Below are positions 4,519 to 6,549 of a DNA stretch of 6,549 bases, one piece after another. The DNA lies in contig JAHJQU010000176.1 of NCBI GenBank assembly GCA_018819005.1, forward strand, positions 1-6,549. The letters are read 5' to 3'. The position numbers were made by a program, and so were the translations under genes. How positions within the stretch are numbered: position 1 is the first letter of the stretch; the number at the start of each line of letters is the position of its first letter. This stretch comes from Pseudomonadota bacterium. Its GTDB lineage: Bacteria > Desulfobacterota > Desulfobacteria > Desulfobacterales > RPRI01. The notes below the pieces were generated by a model. The model saw only the letters and a list, made by a program, of their open reading frames with translations. It was not told where the DNA came from and did not search any database.

Positions 4519-6549
4519 ATGATGGCAAGTAATAATTTCAATATAAATGGCTCCGGCGTTAATGACTTGAAATCCGAAGTCGAGTACAGGACAAAGCTTC
4601 AGGATATCGGAAACAAGATATATGCTGCTTCAAATCTCGATGAGATATTGGTAAATCTGAAAAATGAAATTACTTCGCTTTTCGATGCCGATAGAATAAC
4701 GGTTTACGTTGTTGACGGGAAAACGAGGGAACTGGTCTCAAGGTTCAAATCCGGAACAGAGATAGCCGAGATCAGGATTCCCGTGTCAATAAGCAGCATT
4801 GCCGGCTATGCGGCTTTTAAGCAAAGACTATTGAATATAAAAAATGTATATGATGACGGCGAACTTGCTTCGATAGACAGGGAATTAAAGTTTGACAAAC
4901 GCTGGGATAAAAAAACCGGGTTTGTTACAAAACAGAATCTTGCTTTTCCAATAATATATAAAAAATACCTGCTTGGCGTAATTCAGCTTATTAACCGCAA
5001 AGACGGTTCTTCATTTAAGAAGATAGATGAACAGGCCGTAGAAGAGCTTTCCAAGATACTCGGCATAGCCCTTTATAACCAGAAACGCATGGCGAAATCG
5101 AGGACCACCAAGTTCGATTATCTTCTTGAAAACCATATACTCACCCAGAAGGAGCTTGAAAAAGCAATCGGTGATGCAAGGCAGAGAAAAGTGCCTGTAG
5201 AGAATATTCTTGTTTCCGACTTAAAAATTCCCAAGAAGGAAGTCGGGAAATCTCTCGGCGAATTTTATAAGGTACCCTATGCGGAATATAATCCCACTTG
5301 CCCGATACCGGGCGATCTTCTGGTCGGCCTGAGAGTCCCTTTCATGCGCAATAATCTTTGGGTACCTATCCGGAGAGAGGGAGAGAATATCATGATAGCT
5401 ATCGACAATCCTCATGATATTCAGAAAATCGACGAGATCAAAACTCTCTTTATGGGTAAAAGCCTGATTTTTTCGGTAGCATTAAAGCAGGATATTCTCG
5501 ATTTTATCAAGCTGTTTACACAGGATGAAAAAGAACTTTCAGGAATCGATGATATCCTTTCAAAACTTCAGGAAGAATCTGAGGAAATTATAGAGGCTGA
5601 ATCCGGAGTGGGAGAGGAGGACAGCGCGGTAGTTCAGCTTGTTAATAAAATTATTCTTGATGCATACGCCAGAAGGGCTTCGGACATACATATTGAACCT
5701 TATCCCGGCAAGGAGAATACCCATGTCAGAATAAGAATAGACGGCAACTGCACACTGTATCAGACAATCCCTTTCAGCTATAAGAATGCCGTAGTATCGC
5801 GCATCAAGATAATGGCCGATCTTGATATTGCCGAAAGGCGCAAGCCACAGGACGGAAAGATCAAGTTCAAGAAGTTCGGCGGTAAAGATATTGAACTCCG
5901 TGTTGCAACTGTCCCGACTCAGGGCGGGCTTGAAGATATTGTAATGCGTATCCTTGCAGCCGGTGAGCCGCTTCCTCTTAACAAGATGGGTTTTTCAGAG
6001 AAAAATTTTGAGAATTTTGTGAGTGCCATAAGCAAGCCATACGGTATTATGTTTGTGTGCGGCCCTACCGGTTCAGGGAAAACCACAACGCTTCATTCCG
6101 CGCTGGGATACATAAATAAGCCCGAAACAAAAATCTGGACTGCTGAGGATCCCGTTGAAATTACCCAGAAGGGATTAAGACAGGTTCAGGTAAAATCAAA
6201 AATCGGCTTTGATTTTGCCGCAGCCATGAGGGCCTTTTTGCGTGCCGACCCCGATGTTATCATGGTTGGGGAGATGCGCGACAAAGAGACTACTCATATC
6301 GGCATTGAAGCTTCACTTACCGGCCACCTTGTGCTTTCAACTCTTCATACAAACAGCGCCCCTGAAAGCATAACTCGTCTTCTTGACATGGGTATGGACC
6401 CCTTCAATTTTGCCGATGCTATTTTATGCATTCTTGCCCAGCGCCTTGTTCGCACGCTCTGCAAGGATTGCAAGCAGCCATATACTCCTTCAAGGCATGA
6501 ATACGATGAAATTGTAAGAGAGTATGGTGTCGAGTCTTTTGAAAAAAAC
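4519..6549 (+). CDS. GAF-MshEN-GspE/PilB-type secretion/pilus ATPase (3' partial)
   Basis: This is a hexameric cytoplasmic ATPase of the type II secretion/type IV pilus assembly class, which powers pilin or pseudopilin polymerisation. The frame is open for 677 codons to the window edge. Residues about 25-190 form a GAF domain (GYAAFKQRLLNIKNVYDD at 96-113, LGVIQLINRKDG at 152-163). Residues about 195-335 form an MshEN/T2SSE N-terminal domain. The ATPase core starts near 370 with VNKIILDAYARRASDIHIEPY and ERRKPQDGK (439-447). Walker A is GPTGSGKTTT (515-524), the Asp box TAEDPVE (541-547), Walker B VIMVGE (580-585) and the His box GHLVLSTLHTN (602-612). C648 and C651 form the first half of the zinc tetracysteine motif; the second half is off the window. 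Ordinary PilB proteins are about 560-570 aa, so the GAF domain is an added N-terminal sensor. PilB, GspE and MshE cannot be separated without the neighbours. Confidence 0.92.
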   Translation, partial: MMASNNFNINGSGVNDLKSEVEYRTKLQDIGNKIYAASNLDEILVNLKNEITSLFDADRITVYVVDGKTRELVSRFKSGTEIAEIRIPVSISSIAGYAAFKQRLLNIKNVYDDGELASIDRELKFDKRWDKKTGFVTKQNLAFPIIYKKYLLGVIQLINRKDGSSFKKIDEQAVEELSKILGIALYNQKRMAKSRTTKFDYLLENHILTQKELEKAIGDARQRKVPVENILVSDLKIPKKEVGKSLGEFYKVPYAEYNPTCPIPGDLLVGLRVPFMRNNLWVPIRREGENIMIAIDNPHDIQKIDEIKTLFMGKSLIFSVALKQDILDFIKLFTQDEKELSGIDDILSKLQEESEEIIEAESGVGEEDSAVVQLVNKIILDAYARRASDIHIEPYPGKENTHVRIRIDGNCTLYQTIPFSYKNAVVSRIKIMADLDIAERRKPQDGKIKFKKFGGKDIELRVATVPTQGGLEDIVMRILAAGEPLPLNKMGFSEKNFENFVSAISKPYGIMFVCGPTGSGKTTTLHSALGYINKPETKIWTAEDPVEITQKGLRQVQVKSKIGFDFAAAMRAFLRADPDVIMVGEMRDKETTHIGIEASLTGHLVLSTLHTNSAPESITRLLDMGMDPFNFADAILCILAQRLVRTLCKDCKQPYTPSRHEYDEIVREYGVESFEKN

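Overview
The window looks like a chromosomal stretch from a Gram-negative bacterium, most likely a Desulfobacterota (delta-proteobacterial sulfate-reducer type) relative. That is inference from several things: moderate GC by eye, a MutS tail next to a TPR-AMIN-amidase protein and an EamA transporter, a GAF-fused PilB/GspE-type ATPase, and dispersed palindromes of a type I associate with that group. No search could be run. All convincing genes are on the + strand.

Layout: 1-168 is the end of a mutS-like gene. 175-307 is a compound inverted-repeat element. 332-2174 plus stop is a periplasmic N-acetylmuramoyl-L-alanine amidase. Four bases later, an EamA/DMT permease (2181-3077) begins with no ATG, GTG or TTG available, apparently at ATT behind a strong Shine-Dalgarno sequence. 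3147-3938 is an enoyl-CoA hydratase. A clear sigma-70-type promoter (3972-4000) then precedes a small two-helix membrane protein (4072-4314). A long palindromic element (4362-4514) lies directly upstream of a large GAF-MshEN-ATPase gene (4519 to the window edge), which is cut at its 3' end.

The feature tying the window together is a short repeat, consensus GACGGCTTCGTAAAAAGTC, in four of the five intergenic gaps. It occurs as paired arms of long palindromes (175-307 and 4362-4514) and as solitary arms (3076-3094 and 3937-3955). At both solitary copies the TGA stop of the preceding gene overlaps the first bases of the repeat. At 4496-4514 a diverged arm carries the ribosome binding site of the pilus/secretion ATPase. 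The genes do not form one pathway: they cover mismatch repair, cell-wall hydrolysis, metabolite export, acyl-CoA metabolism and surface-filament or secretion energetics. Only the amidase and EamA genes are tightly coupled. No CRISPR array, tRNA, rRNA, transposase or phage gene was seen, and no wholly new multi-gene system is evident. No gene-free stretch exceeds 300 bases.
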